Positions 1 to 11,752 of a stretch of 64,000 nucleotides of DNA are shown here, piece by piece. Origin of the DNA: Lutjanus erythropterus (Eukaryota; Chordata; Actinopteri; Lutjaniformes; Lutjanidae); contig CM034610.1 in assembly GCA_020091685.1 (NCBI GenBank), positions 25,518,094 through 25,582,093 on the forward strand, written 5' to 3'. Made by a program: the position numbers and the translations under genes. Positions within the stretch are counted from its first letter, which is position 1. Each line of letters begins with the position of its first letter. The notes under the pieces are model-generated. The model was not told the DNA's origin and did not search any database. It was given only the letters and a program-made list of their open reading frames with translations.

Positions 1-88
1 TCCTCAACTTTGAATATTTTCAGGGTTTTTTTGTTTTTCAAGTAAAGGGAATATGAGTAGATGATTTATTTGTAATCTTACTCACTAG

Positions 89-426
89 GGTTTGCAGTTA
101 ACGATTATTTTCACTATTAATTAATTGGTTGATCATATCACATCATTTATGATGTCATAAAATGGTGAAAACTGTCAGTCTGTGGTTCCCAAAGCCCAAA
201 ATTATGCCCTCAAATGTCTTGTTTTGTCTAAAACCCAAAGATATTCAGTTTACGGTCAGAGAGGATGAAAAAATCCAAAAAATAATCACATTTGAGAAGC
301 TGAAATCAGAGAATATGGGCATGTTTTCTTAGGAAGTAACTCAAAATGATTAATCGGTTACCAAAATAGTTTGCAATTAATTTAGTTGCTGACAACTACT
401 TGGTTAATTGATCAATTGTTGCAGAA
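89..426. repeat. hAT-like non-autonomous transposon (GTTGCAG...TTAATCGATTA family), copy 1
   Basis: This lies in wnk4 intron 1. One end is tttgcagttaacgattattt and the other is ttgatcaattgttgcag, with interior phrases such as tgtcttgttttgtctaaaac and aacccaaagatattcagttt. The same phrases recur at 14758-15110, 37008-37247 and 44256-44760. This is a short diverged MITE with no coding capacity. The family assignment to hAT is from memory of fish repeats and is tentative. Confidence 0.6.
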
Positions 427-568
427 AAAACTTTGGCTGAACAACAATAGAACTTTGGTGTGGACTTGTACATAAAGGGGATTATTTTTTTAAAGAGTGG
501 ATTAATTATTTGCATATTTATTCCACACAAATTTGGTCTTCAGTGAAATATAAGAGAAGCCATCCTAC

Positions 569-1201
569 CTGTAGCTCGCACCATGCCACCTCCACCGTTG
601 TCTCTGTGTCCAGTCCTTTATAGACCGTCTTGAAAGATCCCCTTCCGATCTCTATGTTGAATTTGAGATATCTTCCATCAGGTGAGGTCGCCACCGCTTT
701 GGTCTCCACGTCCTCCTTCTCCTCCTGCTCCCACTGAGTATCAAACGTGATGCGAGACAGGATCTTGTGCTGTTTGTTCTGAAGTTCATTTTCTGACTCC
801 GAGCTGGCGTCCTGAGCGCCGGATCTCGGCACGGCGTCCCAGTTCCCGCTGAGAGAGCCGGCGTCGGGCTCCTGGCTGCAGGGGGGCGTGTTGGAGCTGG
901 TGCCCGGGCTGGAAACCGGGGACGGCGACGGCGGGGAGTCGTCGGTTTTTTCATCCTCTGCCCTGGACTCGGGCAGTGTGAGGATGTTCTCAGCCGACCA
1001 GGACAAAGCTTTGGAGAGGGCGCCGCTGTACAGAGGCGAGTCGATGTCCATGCTGATTTTCTGCAGCCCGTAAGAGTTTCTCCGTGCGCCCAAACCGTGC
1101 GTCCTGAGCACGGAGGGGACCCGGGATAAGCAGTCGTCGGTCATATCCACAGAGAGGCCTGGGAAACCGCGTCCTGGTATCTCAACCTGTGCGTGTGACA
1201 T
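569..1201 (-). CDS. wnk4: WNK lysine-deficient kinase 4, coding exon 1 (partial gene)
   Basis: This is the first coding exon of a WNK kinase: 211 codons from the ATG at 1201-1199, ending in phase 0 at a CAG|gtagga donor (569/568). WNK kinases phosphorylate SPAK/OSR1 and so control Na-Cl and K-Cl cotransporters in response to chloride and osmotic stress. Residues 1-165 are a Ser/Pro-rich tail. The kinase fold begins near residue 175 (DGRYLKF) with the glycine loop GRGSFK at 186-191. Lys191 is the displaced catalytic lysine typical of WNKs, and Cys208 (VAWC) sits where other kinases have their lysine. The stretch [19 protein letters not shown] resembles WNK4 and WNK2 more than WNK1 or WNK3. The neighbour vps25 lies directly upstream on the same strand, as in human, which favours WNK4. 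Which teleost co-orthologue it is cannot be told. The remaining exons lie left of the window. Confidence 0.88.
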
Positions 1202-1234
1202 TGTAGCAGGTTCAACGCCTTCTTGATTTAGAGC
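1202..1234 (-). other. wnk4: wnk4 5' UTR part of coding exon 1, with splice acceptor
   Basis: Just upstream of the ATG the minus strand reads catttccacatttag|GC, a good polypyrimidine acceptor with AG at 1236-1235. The coding exon therefore probably begins at 1234 and is joined to an upstream non-coding leader. No in-frame stop lies between 1234 and the ATG, so the start rests on the first good Met rather than on a blocking stop. Confidence 0.5.
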
Positions 1235-1406
1235 CTAAATGTGGAAATGGCATCAGGACAATAGAGCACCGTTACTTCATGCTCCCAGTTACTTTTCCAT
1301 GATGTCAGTGAAGTCAGAGGCTTTAAACAAGGGCTGACTACAAAATAACAGCTCTGACACACGACTAACAAGACAAGATTAAACATGCTGATCGATAATA
1401 TCTTAC

Positions 1407-1437
1407 CTGTAGGCATAGTCAACCATAGGAATATCCC
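1407..1437 (-). other. wnk4: candidate wnk4 non-coding leader exon (31 nt)
   Basis: On the minus strand a pyrimidine-rich acceptor (ttttttacacgcttag) at 1438 is followed 31 nt later by a near-perfect donor, CTACAG|gtaaga, at 1407/1406. The intron to coding exon 1 would be 172 nt. A second donor (GATGA|gtaagt) ends at 1482, only 44 nt upstream, which is too short for a normal vertebrate intron. The two donors thus probably serve alternative leaders rather than consecutive exons. Confidence 0.4.
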
Positions 1438-1482
1438 CTAAGCGTGTAAAAAACAAAGAAAAGTAAGAAAAATGTACTTACT

Positions 1483-1720
1483 CATCGCAGCCGCTGCGTA
1501 AAAACAATTCATAGACTCGAATTGCGCACGTAAACGCAGATTAACGCATAGTTCCTATCCAATAATACGAGTTGACTTCTTCTCTTCTCTTCACAAAGTC
1601 CTCAGCCATAACCTCCAGTGAAAGGACGGAGCTGCCTATATCAACAGAGCTCCGGAGGGCTGTGCGTCCTGTGCGCTCCGACTGCGCGCTCACAACTCCG
1701 CCCCTCGCAGCTTTGACGCG
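1483..1720 (-). promoter_or_regulatory. wnk4: wnk4 promoter / transcription start region
   Basis: This stretch is richer in G+C and CpG than its surroundings (for example tgcgcgctca and gacgcgctaa) and carries a GC box (GGGGCGG on the minus strand, 1698-1704). It lies immediately upstream of the candidate leader exons. No clear TATA box was found at the right distance. The start site itself is not determined. Confidence 0.4.
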
Positions 1721-1859
1721 CTAATAGGACTATCCAGAGGGAGCAATTACAGTGTGATTAAAGTGTGTTTGCAAACCAATACTCCCAGTAATCCCTACAT
1801 TTCATTAGATTGTTTTTGTTTTCAGCTTTAACAAAGCCTATTTCCGCCAGTGTGATGAG

Positions 1860-2230
1860 GAAAAAAGATCCTGTAAATAATTATAAAGAGAAACTTTCTC
1901 AAAATAATTCTCTCAAAACAGAAACGTTATCAAAATAATGCTAAACTCTCTAAAACAATGAGTTTGTATTTCAAAATAATGTTTTTTCTCTCCTTATTTA
2001 TGAGATACTAAATAATTAATTTGACATTATAAAATACAAACTCATTATTTAGAGATACTAACACATTATTTTGAGATAATAAGTCATTATTTTAATATAC
2101 TATTTCATTATTTTAAGATATTCATTACTTTGACACACTAACGCATTATTTAGAGATACTAACACACAATCTTTAGGTCATAATTTTTTAGCATTTTGAG
2201 AATTTTTTCTCTTATTTCTATTTTCAGAAA
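1860..2230. repeat. degenerate ~21-bp ATTATTTTGA array, cluster 1
   Basis: The units read roughly 'actaacacattattttgaga' with variable spacing and many substitutions, for example at 2040-2170. The same unit reappears at 3040-3300. It looks like an old A/T-rich minisatellite. Confidence 0.6.
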
Positions 2231-2901
2231 GTTTATCATTATAGTGACTTAGTTTTTTTGTCACACTTTCAGAAACAGGCTTCCATACCCTTCTGACTTT
2301 TTTTTTTATGGCTATTGGCTATTTGTGGAAAATCTTGAAAACCGAATTTTGAGTTCCATAAGATGTAAAAAGAAGGGCAGTGTTTCTGAGATGACTTGTA
2401 AACTTGTGTTGGACGTTTGTCAGACGTGGTCCTTCCACTGACTTCACAGAAAACATTAGAACAGGATGTCTCCTCTTTTAATTGGTCGACGGAACTTCTC
2501 TGGTTTCTCTGAATTAAGATACAGCTGGTGAGTAATTTCACTACAGCTTTCTCTCAGTCTGTCGTCATTTGATCAACCTGAATGAGGGAGATAACGTCTG
2601 GCACGGGGAGGTAGGGGGGTGCAGTGTGTGGACCTAACCTGCAGGGGGAGCCACACCTCAGACAGTTTGCCGCTGCTGCTGCACCTTTATCAGCCAAGGC
2701 CACGCTGGGCTCCACCTGCCCCACATGAGCACAGACTCTGGGTGTTATCAGACAATAACACACAGGATTCCCTGGAGCTGTCTGTGTCCCCACAGACAGG
2801 GACACTCAGCACATGATATGAGACTGGACAAGTCAGTCGGTACAGCTGCAGGCAGAAAGTAGAGCACAACATCGCCATCACTGTGGTTCCACTCTGCACC
2901 A

Positions 2902-2927
2902 GACACACACACACACACACACACACA
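2902..2927. repeat. (AC)n microsatellite
   Basis: Perfect AC dinucleotide run of about 12-13 units. Confidence 0.9.
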
Positions 2928-3039
2928 TCATCATATACAATGTCTATTTTGACAAAGTCTCATTAAACTGCAGGCAGTTAAATGAGACTTTGTCAAAATT
3001 GAGATACTTGCACATTTTTTGACATACTAAGTCCCTATT

Positions 3040-3300
3040 ATGACAATAAGTATTATGATTTATTATTTTGAAATAATAAGCCATTACTTTGAAAAGCTGT
3101 CATTCTTTTGACATACTAAGCCATTATTTTGAAATACTAAGCCATTATTTTGACATACAAAGTCATTATTTTGAAATGCTAAATCATTATTTTGAAATAT
3201 TAAATCATCGTTTTGAAATGCTAAGTCATTATTTTGAAATGCTAAATCATTATTTTGAAATGCTAAGTCATTATTCGGATATAATAACTCATTAATTTGA
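3040..3300. repeat. ~21-bp tandem repeat TAAGTCATTATTTTGAAATGC, cluster 2
   Basis: About ten head-to-tail copies of a 21-bp unit (taagtcattattttgaaatg and variants). Because 21 is a multiple of three, both strands stay open and spell repetitive pseudo-proteins, which are not genes. Confidence 0.8.
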
Positions 3301-4150
3301 CATACATACATACATCTCAGACACTAACTTATTATTTTATAATGACAATTCAAAAGTGTAAAAAACATTTTAAACAAACAAACAAATGTAGCAAATGTCA
3401 GATTTATTTTTCTATAGGATATGAAAAAAGGAGGTTGGATATACACAGAAAGAGAAAAAGAGGAGGAGTGTCACAGTAGCTACTGCACAATAATAAGATG
3501 ACAGCAATCTGTACATGAAGTCCACTATTATTACACTCAGCTGAGTCGAGCCAGGATTGGTGGTCCGAGTCCCTGCGGTGTTCCTCTTCTGGAAGCATTT
3601 ATTCTCAAAATAAAAAGTCCCCCTGGTGTCGTGTTCTGGGATTTCTTTGGGATGTCTGGTTGGAACAGAGGAACAACAGCCAAGCAAAAAATGGTCCGGA
3701 GCTAATTATAGAGAGGAGATTTTGTTTAAGAGGGAAAGTCTGGATAAAACTAGACGTATTTACAATGAAGAAAGAGAAACGTTACAGCTGGAGGGGAGAG
3801 ATTTTCCCCAAGAATATTCAGACATGAGTTTTTACCCTGATAAGACTCATTGCATGTTTAACTGGCAACAAATGTTACCTCAAAAAGAGTGACGACTTTA
3901 AACACAGTGTCACCTAAAATACTCCCCCCCCCAAAACACTTAGAAATGATATTAGTTCTCTTCCAATAAGAAAAAGGCTTTTGAACTTGGGCAAACCAAA
4001 AGGCAACGACAATAGCAGGACCAGCATCCTCTGGGCTGGGCATTGAGGTGCACCTTGTGTAGCCTTAAATGGCTAAATCTTAAAAAATTTGCCTGTAAAG
4101 TTACAGTATGACGGCTCCCAGACAGAGTGTGTTTGATTTCCAGCACCGTT

Positions 4151-7100
4151 TCAGAAGAATTTGACCCCCTTTCCGTCATCCATGGTGATGATCTCCGCTC
4201 TGCCTTCTGTTTGTAACGCCTGCAGCGAGCGCAGCAGCATCCACTCTTCTAAACCGTGGAACTCTGGCGGAACAGATTACAGCTCAGGTCAGAGGGAATA
4301 ATAAGAATGATTAACTATTAATGCAGCACCTTTCAAAATAAAGGTACAAGGGGCTTTAGATGCGCAACTCAAGACTGGAACATTTCAGAGCTGCGATTAA
4401 AAAATGAGGTAACTTGCACTAAAATGTGTTTTTCCTCATCTGGATAACAGTTTGAATTTATATACCGTGTGTAAATGGGGTGTAAGTGATTACATTTAAA
4501 TATGATAATCGATAAGTCTGAAAAAAAAAAAGCACCATACCTTCCCCTTCTGTGTCGTCACCATTGGACAACTCGTAAAGTGTAAACACGGAGTTGACCA
4601 TCCCGTTTTTGGAAACCTAAAATGTAAAAAAAAAAAGCAGAACAATGGTTAACATCAGAATTTAAAAACAACCGTTTCCCTCTGACAGTCAAGAACAAAC
4701 ATGACACTTGTTCTCTTTGGATGACTCAACTTTCGGAGAAAAGGTTTGGGCATAAAAAGTGTTAAGAGTTTTTTTTTTTTTTAACATACTGGAGGGATGA
4801 GATCTGGAGCACACAGTTATAAATAGAGCAGTTAATGAGGTGCAACAAGTTAAGTATCGACAAATTCTTCATCAGACAGGATCTGCTCGTGATAAATCAT
4901 CCAGCTGGACTTCTACTTTCAGTGAGGTATACACAGTTTTTCTGCTGTTTTTTTTAAAGTACTTCCTGTCAAACATCTGAATATATTACTTTGGTCCATC
5001 TCTCAACACTTAACTGACTTCTTCAGCCGGTGGCACTCCAGTCAGCTTCACTACTCATAAGTCATCTTCAAAAAACACGTCACAAATATATTCCTAAAAC
5101 AGCTGGACACTGTGGCGTCTCACAAAAGTTACCTAAACAGAAGTCAAAGTCCATTTGGTGGGGACTGATTAATATACATTTGGTGCTGCAGTGAGTATTT
5201 ACAGCAGCAAGACGGTGATTTTAGTTAGTTTTTTGGACAACAGAGGAATAAACTGTGGATTCAAAGATTAGAAGGATCAATTGTTGGTTTTGGTCTTTTC
5301 ATAAGATTTGTTGAAAATAATAAAAAATAGAGGAAATTACCAAGCTTGCTAACTAGTTGCACCGTTCATCTTTTTAACTGCATTGCAAAATTAAATAAAT
5401 CCAGTCTGGGAATTGAGATAAAATTAACAGATCTGTGATGCATCAGTGATTATGTTGGTCAGGTGAACTTTGATGAGACTGGCTTCTAAGTTGGCTATTT
5501 TACATTTAGCTGAGGTCGAGGATTTCTCAAACGCACCGATTCTGATGGATTTCAGTCCCTTTAGATTTTGTGGATTTTAAAGGTCAGCAGCTTCCATGAT
5601 GCTGTTTTTGATGAGGCAGGCTCACAGTCTATTTAGCATTTAACAGCGAACGAACAAGCACACAGACACCAGGTTACCCAGACAACGCGTCTACATGCAC
5701 TACAGTAACCTGGTTACTGTAAAAATCTGTTTACACAATAAATATTCCTCACTTATTTTGACTTTAGTAGAGCTACAATGTGCTGCTTCCTGGAATTTGT
5801 GTGTGTTTCTGAGGTCTGGTGTGAAGAAAGTGAGAGAACACAGCTTTTTTTTCTTGGTGGTAGTGGAAACAGATTTATTTAGATGAACGTTGACTACTTT
5901 GTGTTACTGTCCGTTTTAATTTGACTTCAGACTGGAATTATTTGTCTTGGTGACACTTTACCTGTCTGAAGTCTTTGCCCTGCATGTTAAAATCTGATTA
6001 CAAACCTGGCTATACGTAGACTGTATATGGGCAAGAGCACAAATCTTGCTGTGGAAAAATCAGGCTGTGTTTACCTTAGAGGCTTTAATAACATAATAAA
6101 ATAATTCTGAACAACAGGCTCTGACAGCAGCAAATTACCTTGCTTTCAAATTGACCTCTTATTTGTTGCTTTAGAGGACATTTTCTTGTCTCCATTTATC
6201 CTTGTTCATGTGCAAAAATGTGCAGTTTCACAGACAGTACAATTTGTGTCTGAAATTTGATGACTCACCCACTGGTATATTAACTTGCCCCACTCCTCCG
6301 GTCGTCTCCACATGACTAAACACCGAGACTTGTTTTTGTCCAACCATTCCAGGTTCCCTGAGGTCAGACAACACAATGATAAAACACGATTATTACTGCT
6401 GAAATGAAACCGCAGCCAGACAATGAGATAAGTTTTTTTTTTTAAGTCTCAACAACACTGCACAAACATCCAGACGGAACAAAAATTACCTTTTTTCCTC
6501 AGTTCCTCGAACACAACTTGAATTGCTTCCATTGACAGTTTTCCTGAAATTCAATTAAGGAAAAAGGGAACAAAAGCGCAGCAGCACAATCGACGTCTTG
6601 ATTTCAAAATCTCATCTTTGTCTCCATACATAAATGGAGAAATTAAGAAAACACTCAATTTTTGTTTTGTTTTTATAAGAATCATAATAAATACAGCGGA
6701 ACCACAGACTGTCTTTTCATTCCACAAAGTCTTCCTCCTTGGCAAAACAGCCTGCCAACATTACCCACAATGCAACTCAACCCCAGACAGTTTATTCTGA
6801 GATCTGATGGAGACCAAACAGTCTGGTCTAAACAAATGATTTCAGAACAATAAGAAAAATATATCAAATGTCGGACTGAAACCACCAAATCCCAGAGTGC
6901 ATTAGAATTCTCTTTGACCCTAAACAGACATCATGACTGATATAAAAATAAGAAAAACGCTGACAATGTTCAGACTGAGTGTTCACTTTGTCAGTTGTTG
7001 CAAATAGACTCCCACACACCGGTTTGCCTGATCAAAGTCTAGTACTGAAACTTTGCAAATAAATGTAATATTGCAGGTTAGACAGCCTGTGGGAGTTTAG

Positions 7101-10100
7101 TTGCAACTTTTTTGGTCGACTCATACCTCTAGTAGGCACCCATCGCATTAAAATAGAGTGCAAAGTGTTCATTTGTTCTGTGTTCACTGAATCTCACTTC
7201 TTACTATAATGTGAGAGAGGTTTTACGGATGTCCATGCATAAATATGCATCCTGGATTTATCCAGCTCCCTGATCCTCAGAAGCTGCCCTGTCTATGTGA
7301 AGACAGATATCACCCTGCAGTATTAGCTGCAAAATGTCAAGTGAATGTTTCTGAGTGATCTGTCAAAGTATTAAAGCTGCCCATGTTGTTCTATCTACTG
7401 ACTCAGTCCTTCCATACATGACGGACAACTCTTCTGCCCTGCATGATCATAAGTTGAACTGAACAGAATTATTTAATGCATTTGTTAAAACTGCTGATAT
7501 CTTAATATTAGTGAATATTTATTAGTTATAGATTGATCAATCTGTCAATTGGGTTCATTATCTGGCATTTTGAAATAATCAGTACCGGCCGATGCCTGCG
7601 CTCACGAAGCTGATAAACAGGAGAAGCCTCCAGACACATCTGGAGGAAGCCTCGTCAGTGTGGCTGCTGTGGCCCTCCAGTGAAAGTTTGGGAAAAGGTG
7701 AAAGCGGTGAAAAGAAAAAGTTAGTGCGGAGCCCTGTGCTGTAACTGTCATGCACCCTCCTGCAAAACGCCTGCCTAAATGTCCTCGGTCCACCATCGTC
7801 TTTTCAAAATTTTAGCACATTTCTCCCAGCCTAAATGGCAGCAAATCAGCTAATCTAATTGTATTGTAACGCACATTTTTCTTTGTTTTTATATCAGCCA
7901 TCGGCCACCCTGATCGCTAAAGACCAGCCACTGAAAAACATGTATCAGCTGACAACTAGATACATTTACGCACACCAAAATCAAGAGGAGAACCTCAAAA
8001 TAATGTGAATTCAAATCTAAGTCAACACAGGCTGCTGCAGCGTTGTGGAGGGCAGCTAGCGACGCTGTATTATACTGAAAATAATTTAAACACTGCCCTG
8101 ATTGTAAGCAGTAATTTAATGTGGGTAAAGAGTATTTTTTATCCCTATATATGAGGCAGTCTATAAACTTTGACTTGTGATCCAAATCAAATAATCTACA
8201 CAAACAGATAATATGGATTTGAAACTGGTGTTTCAGAGTAAACAGCTCAGGAGAGGATCTTGGAGGTGTGTAATGTATGTTAAAAAGCCAGACTGTCAGG
8301 ATACGTTCTATCTTCTTGTTGTTGAACACGGGGCTTTCCTGAGCCTCCATCACGTCCAGGGTGTAGAGCTTGTGATGCCGGCAGTAAGACAGAGCAAGGG
8401 AACACCACGCCGCCAGCTGTTTCTGTCTCGTATCAACATTGGGCTGTAGCCTGTCCGCAAAGAGATGAGCAACAGATGTGAAATAACACTCAGCACAAGA
8501 TTCAATCCATCTGTATATTTAATGCATGTAAAAAGAAATACTCATCCTGACAGTCAGGCCATTTAATAAAGGTCTGATTTAAGCTGACAGCCGAGAGGGA
8601 AGCTCTCATCTCATACTAAGTGTTTTAGTTTGATAAAATTTATAGTTTGGCAACCTCTCAAAGTCTAATCTTACACAGTCACTCCATCAACAGTCCATAA
8701 CAGAAACCCTACTAACCACTGCCAAAAAATACATCGCAAGATAGAAGATAGAAGTGAACAGGTGACTCACTGAGGTATAAGATGCATTTTTTCCTACAAG
8801 TATTGCAACCTTTTATTAACTACATGGAAAATCTCCCATCTCACATGATTGAATAACTGTCTGCTCCATCTATGTCTATTTATCACTACACCAATGTTGT
8901 CAAATACCATTTTACTGTGGTTAGGACTGAGTGTATCTGTACACAATATCTTAAGGTATTGACTGAAATACTTACCAAGCCTTTTTGTACCAGATCTAGA
9001 AAAAAAAAGACTATCTGTATGGTTTTGCTCGCAGCCAATCATCGCAAATATTCTTAATAAAGAAGAACTTTTCCTCTTAATTCTTAATGACATTTTGATT
9101 TAATTGTTACATGCTAAATTATTTATGGGGCGTCTGTAGTTTACAGTGAGTGTTTTATGTGTGGGGTTATTGTTCTATCTGAAAAAACAAAATAAATACC
9201 TTTTAAAAATTATACTTTCTTTTATTTCATTTGATTTTTTTGTTTGCTACTACACATCCAGGTCTCATGAAGGGTTAAATCTGTGTCTTTTAATTTTGGT
9301 TATCTGCTTTTTTTGTGTGTGAGAATATTTTGACATGTCAGTCATGTGTAAATCCAAAATCCTGTGGCCTTTCTAGAAGAGTGGAAGCCATTATATCAGC
9401 ATATTAATGCCTGCATGTATGGAAGGGACAATGGAAAAAAGATTGATAAAGCGTACTGTATATCTCCTAATGTCAGAGAACTGCTACTGCAACAGCTACA
9501 TTATGTTCTGTCAATCTATCTTGTGATAATTTACACGGAATAATCAGCATTTCTGAAGAAAAGGGGCTGCAGCAGATAAAAGTGAACATGCTTATCAGAC
9601 ATTAGCAGTGCTTTATAACACTGGCCACTTATCAACAGTCTCTATGTTGAACAGTCAGCAGTCTATTAAAGTCTGCCAGTGTAAACTACAGCAAAAGCAC
9701 ACAAGTGAAACCTTGTATTAGTGCACAGTCAGGAAATGATTTTGTCGTTTGGTATCAGTGTCCAGTTGCCTTTACAGGAATTTCAGCTCTGAGATCTTTG
9801 TATTATTGTCCAGCAACTCCAACCAGTTTTGCACCAACATGTGTGACCCTGGTAGAGCAACTACAGGAAAAAACACTGATGTGCTGACCAAGTACTGTCA
9901 GGAGACGTGTCAGTGCAGTGATATGGCGACAGTGAGCCATGCAGCAAATGAGAGTTCAAGTAATCTAACTAAGGCTATGGTTAAAAAAATCTTCTTGCAG
10001 TTATTTTACAGACTGTGATATGATCCACAATTAGTGGGAATGATAAGTTTTGCATAACAATTTTTATTTTCACTCAAAAAAGTTTTTTTTGGTTTTGCAC

Positions 10101-10134
10101 TACAGTGTTTCATTATAATGCTGTTTTCTCACAC

Positions 10135-10165
<31 letters not shown>

Positions 10166-11146
10166 ATTGCGATTCCGTCCTGGTTCTGCAATTTGAACAC
10201 TGCACTTGGCCATACTGCAATTTCGCTAAAATCATGATTAACCGTGCACCCCTAATTAAAATCATGATGATGTGACAGTTCTTGGGGTCAGTACTAAACA
10301 AACATGCATCTTACATTTAGAGAAGAAGATTTGTAAGCCAGGGCATCTACAGTATTTCTTATAATGCTATTTTGTCACACAATTTATCTTGGTCCAAAAA
10401 TTGTCCCTTCAGTAATTGGGATATTGCTGCCCTGAACACACACCCTACACAACTGGCCACCAGTTTCTGCTGTCTCATCTATCAAAAGCTGTGATCCGAC
10501 CTAAGTACTCTGGGAAGACAGTTCTTTTTGAGCTAACAAAATTTGTAACCCAGTTTATATCTGTTAGGTCCCAAATATTGGTGACAGCTACTAAAATCTA
10601 GCTGTGACCCTAAAATGCAGTGAATATAAAGCTGAAATTCCAGACCAGGTCACAGACATCGAGAGGTCACATAATCGGCTGCAACACTGGTGAATATTTG
10701 GTGGACAAGTAAGCATTACATTAGTGTTTTGGTCGCTGACAGCTGACTCTCAAAACAGCTAGCTAGCTAGAGCTAACAGCTAAACAGATTCTCTAAGACT
10801 TCCACACACAGTAATAAATTACCCAGATGTGAATGTTTGTAAAAACACGCAGTCGTGCCTTAATAAGTCACCGAATGAAAACAAGAGCAGCTGTTACATG
10901 AACTTTATCAACACAGTAGGTGTGTAAATCCACTTCCCTAGCAATCTGATTTGTTTAGCCAGTTAGCCGCTAACATGATGGTAGCTCGCAAATCAACACA
11001 ATTCGAGTCCAAAAACACATGAACACCAGAGGCTGATAAACGGAGTTAAACAAGTTTTAAATCTGTCGTTTAAATGTAGTTCAGAAAAAGGTGACTCACG
11101 TAAAAAACGGTGGGAAATTATATTGCCAGGGCCACTCAAAACTCAT
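4151..11146 (-). CDS. vps25: vacuolar protein sorting 25 homologue, ESCRT-II subunit (complete, 6 coding exons)
   Basis: Coding exons (minus): 11100-11146, 8305-8450, 6490-6543, 6269-6357, 4541-4616, 4151-4263. Together they give 525 nt, i.e. 174 aa plus stop, against 176 aa in human. VPS25 is the two-copy winged-helix subunit of ESCRT-II, which binds VPS22/VPS36 and ESCRT-III VPS20 on endosomes to sort ubiquitinated receptors. The N-terminus MSFEWPWQYNFPPFF and its PPFF motif, which packs against ESCRT-II partners, are visible, followed by LQPNVDTRQKQLAAWCSL and VMEAQESPVFNN. Two winged-helix domains follow (about residues 1-100 and 101-174), with WRRPEEWGKLIYQW in between, and the chain ends VKFF-stop. 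All introns have GT/AG ends and compatible phases. Exon 2 uses a weak donor (GAAC|gtatcc). It lies upstream of wnk4 on the same strand, as in human. Confidence 0.97.
4617..8304. other. vps25: vps25 introns 2-4
   Basis: The introns are 4617-6268, 6358-6489 and 6544-8304. Apart from the possible MITE at 5690-6025 they are A/T-rich, single-copy-looking sequence with short homopolymers. No further exon, RNA gene or conserved motif was recognised. Confidence 0.5.
5690..6025. repeat. possible short inverted-end element in vps25 intron 4
   Basis: One side reads gtctacatgcactacagtaa and the other, reversed, begins gtctacgtatagccaggttt, with an A/T-rich interior. The shared GTCTAC-T start and the CCTGGTTA / CCAGGTTT phrases suggest a decayed MITE. 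The match is partial. Confidence 0.35.
8451..11099. other. vps25: vps25 intron 1
   Basis: This 2.65-kb intron lies between the short first coding exon and exon 2. It contains a 26-nt poly-T tract at 10135-10160 and short tagctagctag repeats near 10760. Nothing else was recognised. Confidence 0.5.
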
Positions 11147-11230
11147 TGCAGTTGATGCGGTGTTCACAGCTGACAGCTTCCGCAAGCGCGTCCCACCCCT
11201 CAAATGGTTCCGACTAACAACACAGATTTA
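11147..11230 (-). promoter_or_regulatory. vps25: vps25 5' UTR and proximal promoter
   Basis: The sequence directly upstream of the ATG at 11146 is locally CpG-bearing (tccgcaagcgcgtcccac), unlike the A/T-rich DNA on either side. No TATA box is obvious, as expected for a housekeeping gene. The start site is inferred only from position. Confidence 0.35.
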
Positions 11231-11329
11231 CCCAAGACTTTACATATTAAAAAATAAATCGTAACATAAATAAAAGTATACAATTATATATAGCCTGAAT
11301 AAAAAATTGTATTTTTTACATTTTTTTTG

Positions 11330-11700
11330 TAGATTGTTTTCCTAATAATACCCTACCTTTTATTTTTGTTTTTACTCGTTTCAACATGTCTCTTTTCTTT
11401 TCGTATTTTATTATGTTTTTCTTGTGCTTTTAACCTTTTGTTAACCCTTTATTTAGTATTAGGAGTATTTATTTATTTATTTATTTTATTTACCTGCTTC
11501 TGGTGTTTCCTCATTGCAACTGATGAGTTTTATGATGACGTTTCTTCAGTTCCTGTTTTTTTGCGAGCTTTTATTATTTATTATATTTTTATTACAAAGT
11601 CATCTATTGCTCTGTGAGGTCATGTGGAGGGGTTGTTTTATTTTGTTTGTATGAAAAGCGCAATACAATTAAATTCTGATTTATTTATTTATACAGAAAT
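11330..11700 (+). repeat. possible LINE 3' end
   Basis: A T-rich stretch ends in gaaaagcgcaatacaattaa followed by ctgatttatttattta, resembling the GAAAAGCGCTATATAAATAAA 3' ends of fish LINEs. No reverse-transcriptase reading could be made, so this is tentative. Confidence 0.35.
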
Positions 11701-11752
11701 GAGAAAACTTTAATATGTAATCAAAGTAGTTCATATTAATTATATGAATTAT

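Larger units (their letters stand above)
1721..4150. other. wnk4-vps25 intergenic region
   Basis: About 2.4 kb separate the wnk4 promoter from the vps25 stop. It holds two arrays of an A/T-rich short repeat (listed separately), an AC microsatellite at 2902-2927, and probable vps25 3' UTR. Minus-strand AATAAA signals are near 3598-3603 and 3403-3408. Nothing coding is supported: the short frames here are made of repeats. Confidence 0.6.

Noticed and set aside
652-954. Pro/Arg-rich frame overlapping wnk4 exon 1
   Set aside because: Out-of-frame shadow of the real exon; G+C-rich codons keep it open.
3084-3311. 75-codon minus-strand repetitive protein (NDLAFQN units) and its plus-strand twin
   Set aside because: A 21-bp tandem repeat keeps all frames open; both strands look equally 'coding'.
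7889-8353. Reading the 154-codon minus-strand frame as one continuous protein
   Set aside because: Only its first 18 codons are real vps25 sequence; after the donor at 8304 it is intron translation.
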